From Dyadobacter chenhuakuii (GTDB lineage: Bacteria > Bacteroidota > Bacteroidia > Cytophagales > Spirosomataceae): DNA of 64,000 nt. Positions 18,168 to 27,712 of the stretch are shown here, one piece after another (the stretch's first letter is position 1; the number at the start of each line of letters is the position of its first letter). Made by a program: the position numbers and the translations under genes. The notes under the pieces are model-generated. The model saw only the letters and a program-made list of their open reading frames with translations. It was not told the origin of the DNA and made no database searches. The stretch covers positions 3,720,001 through 3,784,000 of the forward strand of contig NZ_CP098805.1 in NCBI RefSeq assembly GCF_023821985.2, written 5' to 3'.

Positions 18168-19151
18168 CTATTTTTTACCTTCCCACATCATTAATCCTTC
18201 GATCAATGCAGTGAGCTGGGCAGTCGGCATGCCGGGTGTGAGGTACGCGTGCGGGCCCATGGGGTCGTCCTGCCAGGTGTTGTTCCCATCTGTAATGACG
18301 ATTTTCCCGCGTTTTAGTCCAAAATAAGGCTGTACACCACGTACGCCGACGAGCACTGCAGTCTGGTCCCAGCTCTGGCGGCCATTGGCATCCTCCTTGC
18401 TTTTGGACATGGCCATTTGGTAAGCATCTTTAACGGGGCCTTTTAATCTTTCATTTGCAATCACATGCACACCGGTCCGGATCTCCTGCCCTATTTCAAA
18501 ACCGCTGAAAATGATTTCCGTGGGCCATTCCGTGAAAACCTTCTGAGAGGCGAGTGAGTCTGCATATACATTGTATTCACGTCCTGCCGGAAATTTACCG
18601 GCCATGCTCACAAGGCCGCTTACTTTCTTCTTCACCAGGCCCAGCCCCGACAAGGGAGAATGTGCATCAGGTTTCGAATCAAGCAGATTAGCCAGGTTTG
18701 TTAAAAAACCAATAGTGACGATAGTGACGCTCTGATCCGGTTGTTTGGCTAAAATTTTACGATAAACCGTTACCGCATCTTCTGCGTCGGCGGTATTTTT
18801 GATCTTGTGCGGATACTTTTCAACCAGCATTTCGGGCCATTTTTGCGTAGCGCCAAAGGCTGGCGCTCCCGCTCCTTTCGGCGCTCCTGTTGGCAGTTCG
18901 GGTCGTCCGAAAAATGTGTTGATCAGGTCGATCGTAGGCACTACATATTCATTTTTATTGGAAGCGATCACCGCCAAAGGCCTTACTTCCCCCTTGTCTG
19001 CCAAGGCATGCATGACCGCCATGGCGCCCACATCGTCATAATCCGGGCCAATGTCCGTATCCAGAATTAATGTTTTGGGGAGCCGGCTTCCTGTTTGAGA
19101 ATACACGTGGGAACAAGTTAAAAGACAAAATATCAGTATTATTTTATGCAT
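18168..19151 (-). CDS. Secreted nucleoside hydrolase-like protein (IUNH superfamily)
   Basis: Hydrolyses N-ribosidic bonds in classical members; calcium at the active site. From the ATG at 19151 (327 residues; seven codons of upstream frame dropped because this start gives the clean signal peptide MHKIILIFCLLTCSHVYSQ). The calcium-site motif DTDIGPDYDDVGAM (DxDxxxDD) is intact, then IASNKNEYVVPTIDLINTFFG and VTIVTIGFLTNLANLLDSK. Exported nucleoside hydrolase-like proteins are common in Bacteroidota and many have unknown substrates. Lies 42 bases after the subtilase gene and 146 before GH20, same strand. Confidence 0.88.
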   Translation of the reverse strand: MHKIILIFCLLTCSHVYSQTGSRLPKTLILDTDIGPDYDDVGAMAVMHALADKGEVRPLAVIASNKNEYVVPTIDLINTFFGRPELPTGAPKGAGAPAFGATQKWPEMLVEKYPHKIKNTADAEDAVTVYRKILAKQPDQSVTIVTIGFLTNLANLLDSKPDAHSPLSGLGLVKKKVSGLVSMAGKFPAGREYNVYADSLASQKVFTEWPTEIIFSGFEIGQEIRTGVHVIANERLKGPVKDAYQMAMSKSKEDANGRQSWDQTAVLVGVRGVQPYFGLKRGKIVITDGNNTWQDDPMGPHAYLTPGMPTAQLTALIEGLMMWEGKK

Positions 19152-19193
19152 GGCAATCATTAAGAAAAACACTTTTGCGCAAATTTAACCGCT

Positions 19194-22100
19194 TTAATGC
19201 TTCAAAACATGAAAGACCTGCTTTTCCTTTCCACTCACCACTTCCAGTAAATAAGTCCCGGAACCATATTCCGCGCCGGTAAGGTCCATTTTATGCTTTT
19301 GGACAAAACCCGTTGCTGCCGATTTCGACCTTTGGTACATACGGCCGCCGTTGTCATATACATTCACGGTCACCTCCGCACCCGTATTGGCCTGATAAGT
19401 GACATAAAACATGCCTGTGGAGGGATTTGGGTAAACCTGCCAGGATGGTTTATCATCAAAAAACACAGGTTTAACGCTCGAATACCGGTAACTTTTATCC
19501 GTGTCCACCATTTTTAACCGATAATAAAGCACACCCGTTTGCGATGAACGCTTGTCCGTAAATGCATAACCCTGTGTCACGTTCAAACCGCCTCGGGATA
19601 TCATTTCACCCAATTTCACGAATTGATTCTGGCGGTAGGCGTCATTTCCAGCTGCTACTTCAATCTCGAAATGGTCAAAGTTTTCTTCGGAAGTAGTCTG
19701 CCATTCGAGCAAAACCGATTTATCACCATCGGCATCTTTTTTCCTGGCCGAGAAGCTGATCAGCGAAACAGGCAATGCTTCACCGGAACCGATGAAGTTT
19801 TTGGCAAGCCAGAATTCAGAGAATGTTTTTACCTTCAACTCAGCATAATAACCTCTGTCATAAGGCACTTTCTTAACATTGGCCGATGGGTGAAAAGTCC
19901 ATCCGATACCCAAACTGTTATCAATGTTACCATCCTCTTTGGACAGGTCCGTGCTCTTAAACTTCGAAATTCCCAACTCATAAGCATTGGCCGGCTTGTC
20001 ACAGGTGTTACAGCCCGTTGCATTTACCAAGGCCAGCGCCTCACTTTCCAGGAAATAAAGCCTTACCACGGCCGAATCGGCCAGATAGGAATTTTGCGGT
20101 TTGATTGTAAAATTTTTATCCAGATAATAATTACTGTTAGCCTGTCTGACGCCCGAAGTGTTGACATAAGCCTGCACATCCGTATTGCCGATATTTTGCC
20201 CATTGGCATTAACCGACGCCACAAGCTTATTGTTTTTCAGAAAATGCACCCAATTATTGGTGGCGGGAACATTTTGCGTAATGGGTGAACCCGTGCTTGC
20301 TTCGTCATAAATCCCATTGGCCTGGTCATAAATATGGATGTCGTCCAAAGCGATGCCTTCCCTGTTATTGAAATTATCGGCACTGAAAACAAAGCGTATC
20401 TTCAAACTGGCAAACCCCGTGGGCAACGGAATAGTAGCCACATGCCATCTTACAAAATCCTGGATGCTCCAGGACCCTTTTCCGGAGTATGTTTTGTTGT
20501 ACCAACTTGTGCCCTGCCCCTGCATCCCCAGCCTCGTCCATGCACCGCCATCACCCGAATATTCCAGGTAGGCAATGTCGCACGGCACGGGGTCACAAAC
20601 TTCCATATCCAGCGCCACGCTGAAACTCAGTGTGGGTGCATTCAGCCCGGTAACATTGAAGCAGGGTGATATCAGATAAGATTCTTCCCGGTCGTTGTTT
20701 GTGCCTGCAAGATTGGTTTTCCAAATATTCTTCCCGCTGGGAGCGGTATTTATTTGCGTAGAAACGGGCTTTCCGTGCTGCCAGGAGCTGTTTGTTCCTT
20801 TTGTATACCAATGGCCGTCATTGCTTTCAAAGTTTTCGAGATAAGGATAAGCGCTGATCACCGGCGCGTTATGGATTTTTACCGTCAGCGTATCATTCAA
20901 CCGGTAACTATCCGTATCCAAACCAGCCCAAACCTTTATCACATGCCAGCCGTAAGCTGACAAATCCACTTTATCATTGAATGTATAGTCGATGGTCGTC
21001 CGCTTGGCCAGCGAAGCAATGGTGTCGGTGATAATGGAACCATCGTTCAGTTGCAGATAAACCGGAATGTTGGTAATGGTCCTCGCTGAGCTGTTGCGAA
21101 TTTGTGCTATAACAGGTTCAGCATTGCCTAAACCGCAATTTTCGGCTGCCGGCTGCGTAACGGCCAATGTTTGAATGTCATCCGTAACCACATAAAGCAT
21201 AATGTCATCAAATGAATAACCCGCCCCGGTCATGTAATCGGCGGCGATAATCTTGCCCCACTGGCCCCAGCGGACCTGAAAACTGGATGAGAAATTTTTG
21301 TTGTTCAAAGCCAGCAGTTTGCTGAGCTCGATTCCCTGCGGCATTTTATAGCCGTCCTGAGCAGAATTTTGATTTGCAAACAGGTCATAAGCTTCAATCC
21401 AGGGATCGGTGTCTGCTCCACGGATCCAGACGCGGTTGTTGGCATTGGTCTTTTGTCCGTGATTTTTGTATTTAAAATTCAACCTTACATCCACATCTTC
21501 TACATCAAAAGCGGCGAGATTGAATGTTCCGTCCAGATAACTGATGTTTCCTGCTGAAAAATAACGGTTCGCGTCGAGCGTCAACGCCCTTTGGCCCGAG
21601 GCGGCCATGCCGGTGTTCAGAAATGTCCTCAAACGTCCGGCCGTAGTGGAAGAACTGAAATCATATCTGCCGTCACCGGTGAGCCCCGTCTGACTTTTCA
21701 CCCAGGTCTGAATGGGCAGGTTTTCAATGTCATCCAAAAAAGGCAAAGCGATCTGATCATTGGGCAGCTGCCTGAAACTTTTGGTAAGCGTGTCGTTGGC
21801 TGAAATCAGATCAGGCTGACTGTGGATAAAAACCTGCAAATTATAATCACGCACCTGGCTCATATCAGCGCCAATGCTGAATGTATGGTCATATGTTTTT
21901 CCTTTTTCGATAAAAGGCGATATAGTCTGCGGCGGGATGGCTTGCCCATCCAGAACATAACCTACCTCAACGGGCCCGTTAAAGTCCACATCATCCAGGT
22001 TTTTGATCCTGATCTTGACAAAAATCGCATTACCAAGCTCCGAAGAGGTGTTTTTCCGCCCAGAACCAACTGGTGTCAGTATGGATTCAATTTTTAAATC

Positions 22101-24590
22101 ATTGTCGGAAATGGTACCGGCACAGGTCCCGCTGTCCGGCCTCCTCGAAATGGCAAGCCCTCTTCTGCCCGGATGCCCGTTGATGCGCGCCCGGACCGAC
22201 ATGGTATAAGTAGAATCTTTCAACATTCCGCTCAGCACATACTTGTTTTGCGTCGTGGTGCCCACAGGCATCATCTCTTCGCCTTTCAAAAGCATTATCT
22301 CGTAGTCCGTTGCGCCCGGGACGGCGGTCCAGTCAAGGGAGATGTAACCCTCACATTGCAGGCTGGATAAAGTCAGGGCCGGGATGCCGACAATGGTAAA
22401 GGCTTCGCTGCTGCTTTCGCCAACCACATTGTTATTCTTCTTGTGAATGACCTTGATTTTGGCTTGATCCGTGGTCGTCCCGGCCGGGATGGTCCAGGTT
22501 GTCTGCCTTATTGCAGCAGCCAGGTTCGCGGCAATATTTGTCCATGAGCCACCATTATTGGTTGAAAACTGAACTGTATAAGTGCTCTGTGGATCCGTAG
22601 GAGCATTCCAGCTGATGATCAAGGCATCCCCATCTTTCAATCGCTCATTACCTAGCGGGTAAGTGATGGTGGTTGCGGCAGGAATGAAATCATAAACGAC
22701 GAAATACTCCTGGGAAGGGTTCTGCGGAACGGCGTGGCCATTGACCGAGATTGTGTAATTCCCTGCAGCAGGATTATTGATGGTAACCTGCTCCACATTA
22801 TTGACACGGTCCGCGCCGGTCGTGGCTGTCGCATTTACTTTCGACGGCGTAGGATCGAGCAGCCTGGGAAGTGTCGGATTGTTCGATGGATCTGATACTT
22901 TCAAATCCAGGTCGTTGACCAGGTTTTGAGTAGAAAGCACTGCTGCTGCCGGATCATTATAATACAGCATTACTTTCAACTGCGCCGTTCCTGCCGGAAC
23001 CTGAATGTTATGCGTTAATGTCTGCTGATGTTCAACCGACCCGCTTACGTAGTTTTTATCTTCCAGCATTTTCACAGACCGCGAAAGATCCATCCAGCCA
23101 AAGCCAAACTTATAATCCGGGCCTTCATTTCCCCTGTCCGTTGCGCCATTGCAGATCAGCGCTTTCATCAATGCATTTTTAGGATTGGCGCCGCCGTTGA
23201 CCTGACGAAACCGCTCGTAAAGCAACGCCAGACCACCCGAAATCGCCGGGCTCGACATACTCGTTCCACTTCCATTAGTATAAAGGTTAGTGGGAATCGT
23301 CGACCGGACCGATGAGCCTAATGCCACAATTTCCGGCTTGATGCGCCCGTCACGCACAGGCCCGACGCTTGAATTGCTTGCGATCGCTCCTCCATCGGTC
23401 GTATTGCCGACACTGATGACGTTTTTGGCAGTCTGATAACCGCTGATCACATTGCCAAAACCCAGTGGATATGGAGAACAGGTGCCTCCACCGCTGTTAC
23501 CCGCCGAAAAAACGTGTTGTAGATTGGGCAATTGAAATGCCTGTTCGTCCAGAATGCGTGAATAGAGATCGTAAATGCCGTAAGTTTCGCAATTGTTTAT
23601 CTCGCCACCGTAAGAGTTATTGGTCACAACCATCCCGAAATCATTCACATACTGCGGAGAATAGGCAATGATATTGGAGAAACTTTGCGAAACAATGGTC
23701 GCTTTGGGCGCATAACCTGCATAAAGCTCGTTCATAATGCCTGCCCCGGCCATGGTTCCCATGGTATGCATGCCATGCTGCCCGGCTTCAATGGCAGCCC
23801 GGTTAATAATGCGGTTATTGAAATCAATGTGCAGCATGGGATTGGCATCATCGCCATGCCCAAGGACAACACCCTTTCCTGTCAGCTTACGGCCATTGGG
23901 TAATGTTGAATGCAGCAAACCGGCACGCCCATTTACAAGGCTCCGGTTGTTAAATGCTTTATCCTGAGCTGGTGCGGCTTGCACATACTGGACAAATGGC
24001 TGTCCGGCAAGCTCCTTAATGCGGTTATCCGGAATGCGTAAGGCAACAACCTGATAATCTTTATATTGATCCGAAATAATTTCAAAACCCTTTGCCTTCA
24101 ACTGGCTGCTGATTTCCTGATAAGTAAAAGATCGGGGATAATTAATCCAGACGTCCACCGTGCCCGGCAACTTGACTGCATGAACAGGAAGCTGACCTTT
24201 GGCAAGTCCCGGCTGCATTTTTTGTTCAGGAGTTAATTCAAAAATGGCCCGTCCGTGCATCCGGGCCAACGCACTTTTATCCGAATTGCCGGCGACTGTT
24301 GCTGTATAAGCATTGTTGGGAATGTAATCCAGCAACTCAATGCCCTGCTTTTTAAGCTCATCCCGCTCCGCATTGTTCGGGATGGATTCAAACTGTATCA
24401 CAACGAAAGTACGCGAACCGTCTGCCGCTGTTCTGAGATTGGCGCCTTGCTTGTTGGCGCTGATATTTTTTTCGGGAGTGAATGACCCGCTGTTTAAAAG
24501 GACCTTAAAATCCTTACCGTTCTGGGCGGTAACTGATAGGGAGGTTAGTGCGAAAAACGATAGTGTGTGGTAAAGTTTCTTCCATTCCAT
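19194..24590 (-). CDS. Large secreted S8 subtilase with type IX secretion C-terminal domain
   Basis: Extracellular serine protease, 1798 residues. Signal peptide 1-22 (FFALTSLSVTAQ), a propeptide-like part to about 210, then the S8 domain about 230-510: Asp247 in VVLGHGDDANP, His272 in GQHGMHTMG, oxyanion Asn365 in FSAGNSGGG and Ser444 in GSGTSMSSPA. Beyond lie a P-domain-like sandwich, fibronectin-like repeats (about 630-830), CARDB-like and two jelly-roll (MAM-like) domains (about 1000-1480), and a linker. The last 75 residues (WQVYPNPSTGMFYVTY to KQVFHVLKH) are a type A sorting domain, so it is exported by the T9SS and attached to the surface or released. The region around Asp reads GHGDD instead of the usual GDGG, and the His motif HGMH instead of HGTH. 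First gene of the minus-strand group. Confidence 0.93.
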   Translation of the reverse strand: MEWKKLYHTLSFFALTSLSVTAQNGKDFKVLLNSGSFTPEKNISANKQGANLRTAADGSRTFVVIQFESIPNNAERDELKKQGIELLDYIPNNAYTATVAGNSDKSALARMHGRAIFELTPEQKMQPGLAKGQLPVHAVKLPGTVDVWINYPRSFTYQEISSQLKAKGFEIISDQYKDYQVVALRIPDNRIKELAGQPFVQYVQAAPAQDKAFNNRSLVNGRAGLLHSTLPNGRKLTGKGVVLGHGDDANPMLHIDFNNRIINRAAIEAGQHGMHTMGTMAGAGIMNELYAGYAPKATIVSQSFSNIIAYSPQYVNDFGMVVTNNSYGGEINNCETYGIYDLYSRILDEQAFQLPNLQHVFSAGNSGGGTCSPYPLGFGNVISGYQTAKNVISVGNTTDGGAIASNSSVGPVRDGRIKPEIVALGSSVRSTIPTNLYTNGSGTSMSSPAISGGLALLYERFRQVNGGANPKNALMKALICNGATDRGNEGPDYKFGFGWMDLSRSVKMLEDKNYVSGSVEHQQTLTHNIQVPAGTAQLKVMLYYNDPAAAVLSTQNLVNDLDLKVSDPSNNPTLPRLLDPTPSKVNATATTGADRVNNVEQVTINNPAAGNYTISVNGHAVPQNPSQEYFVVYDFIPAATTITYPLGNERLKDGDALIISWNAPTDPQSTYTVQFSTNNGGSWTNIAANLAAAIRQTTWTIPAGTTTDQAKIKVIHKKNNNVVGESSSEAFTIVGIPALTLSSLQCEGYISLDWTAVPGATDYEIMLLKGEEMMPVGTTTQNKYVLSGMLKDSTYTMSVRARINGHPGRRGLAISRRPDSGTCAGTISDNDLKIESILTPVGSGRKNTSSELGNAIFVKIRIKNLDDVDFNGPVEVGYVLDGQAIPPQTISPFIEKGKTYDHTFSIGADMSQVRDYNLQVFIHSQPDLISANDTLTKSFRQLPNDQIALPFLDDIENLPIQTWVKSQTGLTGDGRYDFSSSTTAGRLRTFLNTGMAASGQRALTLDANRYFSAGNISYLDGTFNLAAFDVEDVDVRLNFKYKNHGQKTNANNRVWIRGADTDPWIEAYDLFANQNSAQDGYKMPQGIELSKLLALNNKNFSSSFQVRWGQWGKIIAADYMTGAGYSFDDIMLYVVTDDIQTLAVTQPAAENCGLGNAEPVIAQIRNSSARTITNIPVYLQLNDGSIITDTIASLAKRTTIDYTFNDKVDLSAYGWHVIKVWAGLDTDSYRLNDTLTVKIHNAPVISAYPYLENFESNDGHWYTKGTNSSWQHGKPVSTQINTAPSGKNIWKTNLAGTNNDREESYLISPCFNVTGLNAPTLSFSVALDMEVCDPVPCDIAYLEYSGDGGAWTRLGMQGQGTSWYNKTYSGKGSWSIQDFVRWHVATIPLPTGFASLKIRFVFSADNFNNREGIALDDIHIYDQANGIYDEASTGSPITQNVPATNNWVHFLKNNKLVASVNANGQNIGNTDVQAYVNTSGVRQANSNYYLDKNFTIKPQNSYLADSAVVRLYFLESEALALVNATGCNTCDKPANAYELGISKFKSTDLSKEDGNIDNSLGIGWTFHPSANVKKVPYDRGYYAELKVKTFSEFWLAKNFIGSGEALPVSLISFSARKKDADGDKSVLLEWQTTSEENFDHFEIEVAAGNDAYRQNQFVKLGEMISRGGLNVTQGYAFTDKRSSQTGVLYYRLKMVDTDKSYRYSSVKPVFFDDKPSWQVYPNPSTGMFYVTYQANTGAEVTVNVYDNGGRMYQRSKSAATGFVQKHKMDLTGAEYGSGTYLLEVVSGKEKQVFHVLKH

Positions 24591-24838
24591 AACATTTTAA
24601 TAATAAGTACGACAGGTAATTCTAGTGTAAATATGCTCGATTTACAAATTAATTCTAGCATTGTTTAACTAGTTACCAACACTATAAGTCAACTAATTGA
24701 CATTTAGGCCAATAACACCTTCAACCGACCCTATTTGAGCATCTTATTTTTTGTGAATCCTCAGCTCACATTTTGCAGGTCACATTAATTTTGTATTTGC
24801 CTGACCACTGGGTTAACTTCGCAATTTATTTTCCACGT

Positions 24839-24846
24839 TACTTTTG
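24839..24846 (+). promoter_or_regulatory. aroE -7 element (decides the start codon)
   Basis: TACTTTTG matches TANNTTTG. Transcription from it would begin about 24853, so an in-frame TTG at 24849 cannot be the start, whereas the ATG at 24873 has a leader of about 20 bases. No clear TTTG at -33 was found. Confidence 0.6.
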
Positions 24847-24872
24847 CGTTGTCAGCAGCGCGCACAGACTCT

Positions 24873-25646
24873 ATGAACCTATACGGCCTGATCGGATTTC
24901 CCCTGACCCACTCTTTTTCAAAGCGCTATTTCACCGACAAGTTTCTCCGTGAGAAAATCAGGGAAAGCAGCTACGAACTGTTTGAAATGAGCTCACTGGA
25001 AGGATTGCCGGCTTTATTAAAAAAGAAGACGGATCTGAAAGGTTTGAATGTGACTATTCCCTTTAAAACAGAGGTAATATCCTACCTGGATGATCTGGAC
25101 GATGCTTCTGCGGAGCGTATCGGAGCCGTTAACACCATCAAAATATATGCTGACGGCAGCACAAAAGGTTTCAATACAGACTATTACGGCTTCCGACAGT
25201 CGCTGGAAGAATGGATGGACAAGCGGGGTGAAAAGTGCAGCAATTTCAGTGCATTGGTGCTAGGAAATGGCGGCGCTGCCAAAGCGGTCCAGGTTGCTTT
25301 GCAGGATATGCATATGGATTATAAGCTGGTTTCCCGCCAGAAAAGTGATGACTCCATCATGTATGAGGAATTGACGGAAGAAGTCATGAATTCATTTTTA
25401 CTGATCATCAATACAACGCCGCTGGGCATGTATCCCAAAATTGAGGAGTGCCCTAATATTCCTTACCAGTTCGTTACAAAAAAGCATTATCTGTACGACC
25501 TGGTCTACAATCCTGCGGAAACATTGTTCCTGAAAAAAGGGGCTGAGAAGGGCGCAGCTGTTCAGAATGGCCTGAAAATGCTGGAACTGCAAGCAGAAAA
25601 AGCCTGGGAGATCTGGACGCAGGAAGAAAACTTGTGGAGCGTTTAA
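24873..25646 (+). CDS. aroE: Shikimate dehydrogenase
   Basis: NADPH-dependent reduction of 3-dehydroshikimate to shikimate in aromatic amino acid synthesis; cytoplasmic. 257 residues from MNLYGLIGFPLTHSFSKRYF (the SxS shikimate-binding pattern), with GLNVTIPFKTEV (catalytic Lys), GAVNTIK, FNTDYYGF (substrate Asp) and the nucleotide loop VLGNGGAAKAV. Length is normal for the short family. Its TAA lies inside the TTAA shared with the stop codon of convergent ribD. Stands alone on its strand, with a -7 element just upstream. Confidence 0.95.
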   Translation: MNLYGLIGFPLTHSFSKRYFTDKFLREKIRESSYELFEMSSLEGLPALLKKKTDLKGLNVTIPFKTEVISYLDDLDDASAERIGAVNTIKIYADGSTKGFNTDYYGFRQSLEEWMDKRGEKCSNFSALVLGNGGAAKAVQVALQDMHMDYKLVSRQKSDDSIMYEELTEEVMNSFLLIINTTPLGMYPKIEECPNIPYQFVTKKHYLYDLVYNPAETLFLKKGAEKGAAVQNGLKMLELQAEKAWEIWTQEENLWSV

Positions 25647-26710
25647 ATGCGGGAATAATAGGTCCAGAGATCTTTTTCTACTTTTTCGGACGACGTAAGA
25701 ATGCCGGTTGCAACAGGGGTTTTTACGCCATTACCAATAACCGGCGGGCCCTGGCAACGACGGATCTCGTCCCATAAGCCGGCCTGCAAAAACGCATTGA
25801 TCACTGCGGCACCGCCTTCAACAAAAATGGACTGGATTTTACGGGCTAACAGGCTTGTGAGCATTTGTCCGATCTCGTCTGCACCCGGGTTAACTTTTAA
25901 ATAACTGATGTTCAAACTGGACGAATAACGCTCTGGCGAATCCGGCAAGCTGCTCTCCTGCAAATAATTAACAACAATAGTCGGCTGTATTTTGCTGAAT
26001 AAATTCAATGTCTGGGGAAGTTGCAAATGTCTGTCCAGGACAACGCGCACCGGATCACGGCCTTCCCAATTGCGAACATTCAGCCTGGGATTGTCCATTA
26101 ATGCGGTTTTGTAACCAACCAAAATTGCGTCTTCCTCCGTCCGCCATTGATGCACGCGCATGTTTGAAAGCGTTCCGCTGATCCGCAGTGGCCCGCCCGT
26201 TTCCGGTCCAAGAAATCCGTCGGCCGTTTCGGCCCATTTCAGGATTACATAAGGCCTTTTCTGCTCCATAGAAGTGAAAAACCGCTTGTTGAGCGCCAAA
26301 CCTTCCGCTGCCAGCACGCCGATTTCAACCTCAATCCCAGCGTCCAGCATACGCGAAATGCCTCTTCCTGACACCAGTGGGTTGGGATCATTGTTGCAAA
26401 TGACCACTTTTTTGAGTCGCTTACTAATGATCAGATCCGCGCAGGGAGGCGTCTTGCCCATATGTGAGCAAGGCTCCAATGTAACATATGCCGTGGATGC
26501 GGGCAGCAAATGCGCATTTCCTTTTAATTCGGCATCCTTAACAGCCCAAACTTCCGCGTGCGGACCGCCATACTGCCGGTGCCAGCCCTCTCCTATGATT
26601 TCGCCTTCATGGACGATCACGCACCCCACCATCGGGTTAGGACTTACACTTCCCCGACCGTTGCCGGCAAGCTGCAAAGCCCGTCTCATCCATTGAATAT
26701 CTGCGTCCAT
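25643..26710 (-). CDS. ribD: Bifunctional riboflavin deaminase/reductase RibD
   Basis: Second and third steps of riboflavin synthesis: deamination of the pyrimidine ring and reduction of the ribosyl side chain. 355 residues from MDADIQWMRRALQLAGNG; an upstream extension of 35 codons in the same frame lacks any family similarity and crosses the promoter. Deaminase domain 1-145 with zinc ligands in GGPHAEVWAVKDAE and LEPCSHMGKTPPCADL; reductase domain 150-355 (RPYVILKWAETADGF, VEGGAAVINAFL). Convergent with aroE, sharing a TTAA with both stop codons. The -7 element lies only four bases before the ATG, so the mRNA may have practically no leader. Confidence 0.95.
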   Translation of the reverse strand: MDADIQWMRRALQLAGNGRGSVSPNPMVGCVIVHEGEIIGEGWHRQYGGPHAEVWAVKDAELKGNAHLLPASTAYVTLEPCSHMGKTPPCADLIISKRLKKVVICNNDPNPLVSGRGISRMLDAGIEVEIGVLAAEGLALNKRFFTSMEQKRPYVILKWAETADGFLGPETGGPLRISGTLSNMRVHQWRTEEDAILVGYKTALMDNPRLNVRNWEGRDPVRVVLDRHLQLPQTLNLFSKIQPTIVVNYLQESSLPDSPERYSSSLNISYLKVNPGADEIGQMLTSLLARKIQSIFVEGGAAVINAFLQAGLWDEIRRCQGPPVIGNGVKTPVATGILTSSEKVEKDLWTYYSRI

Positions 26711-26714
26711 GCGG

Positions 26715-26722
26715 CAAAAATA
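26715..26722 (-). promoter_or_regulatory. ribD -7 element directly before the start codon
   Basis: On the minus strand TATTTTTG matches TANNTTTG, with GTTG 18 bases upstream as a possible -33 box. The element ends four bases before the ATG, implying a leaderless or nearly leaderless transcript. Confidence 0.5.
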
Positions 26723-26802
26723 CAAACCTCCTTTTAAACTCAACTTTCGTGAGTTCCTATTATTTGCTAACTTTCCGACATTGGAATAAAAAACACCAGA
26801 AA

Positions 26803-27663
26803 ATGACTTCGGCACGTCAGTTATATCAATATATACTAAAAGGCATTACAGTTTATCCCGAAAAAGAAGCGCAGGCAATCGCTTTTATGTTACTCGAACA
26901 TTATATGCGGCTTCGCAATATTGATGTACTTGTGGACAGACCGGTTCCTGAAAACACGGCCCAGCCGGATTGGGATACGATTATCGCGCGGTTGAATGAC
27001 AATGAACCCGTTCAGCATATCATCGGATCCACCGAGTTTTGCGGACTCGAATTCCGCGTTTCATCCTCCGTACTGATCCCGCGCCCCGAAACGGAAGAGC
27101 TGGTGAGAATGGTGACCCGCGATTACGCAGAACCGGACAAAAATATTTCTATTCTCGACATTGGAACCGGCAGTGGCTGCATTGCCATTGTGCTTGCACG
27201 TTTCCTGCCACACGTTTCGGTACACGCCTGGGATGTTTCGGATGAAGCCCTGGAAGTTGCCCGCGAAAATGCGCGTCAGCTCATTGCCGACGTAACTTTT
27301 GCCAAGCAGGATATGCTTAATGTCACGTTCCCGCTCCCCGGCAACATTATCCAGTTTGACTGCCTCGTGAGTAACCCGCCATATGTAACTTACTCAGAGC
27401 AGGAACATATGCGCCCGAATGTCCTTCGTTTTGAACCCCACGAAGCATTATTTGTGGAAGACAGCGACCCATTGCTGTTTTACAAAGCCATCGCAGATTT
27501 TGGCATACACCATTTAAAACCCGAAGGAAAGTGTTACGTAGAAATCAACGAGCACTTCGGAGCCGGGACCAAGCAGGTTTTTGAGGAAAGAAATTATAAG
27601 AACGTAGAAATCCTGCGCGACATCCACGGAAAAGACCGCTTCGTAAGAGCGATCTGGAAGTAA
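26803..27663 (+). CDS. prmC: Peptide chain release factor N5-glutamine methyltransferase
   Basis: Methylates the Gln of the GGQ motif of release factors RF1 and RF2 with S-adenosylmethionine. 286 residues from MTSARQLYQYILKGI; a GTG 18 codons upstream is less plausible because the PrmC N-terminal helical domain begins at this ATG. The helical domain is followed by GSTEFCGLEFRVSSSVLIPR (PRPETE site), the SAM loop ILDIGTGSGCIAIVLA and the catalytic NPPY in CLVSNPPYVTYSEQEHMRPN. Divergent from ribD, 92 bases apart, and 49 bases upstream of moxR. Confidence 0.96.
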   Translation: MTSARQLYQYILKGITVYPEKEAQAIAFMLLEHYMRLRNIDVLVDRPVPENTAQPDWDTIIARLNDNEPVQHIIGSTEFCGLEFRVSSSVLIPRPETEELVRMVTRDYAEPDKNISILDIGTGSGCIAIVLARFLPHVSVHAWDVSDEALEVARENARQLIADVTFAKQDMLNVTFPLPGNIIQFDCLVSNPPYVTYSEQEHMRPNVLRFEPHEALFVEDSDPLLFYKAIADFGIHHLKPEGKCYVEINEHFGAGTKQVFEERNYKNVEILRDIHGKDRFVRAIWK

Positions 27664-27712
27664 ACATCCGCCGGGGGCCAAAGGAAACCGCCAACATATA
27701 GACCAATCATCA

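Noticed and set aside
18153..18177. Hairpin GGTCCG-CCAA-CGGACC followed by T-run, as a terminator
   Set aside because: The T-run lies on the plus strand, but no plus-strand gene ends there; in the minus direction, where a gene does end, no T-run follows the stem.
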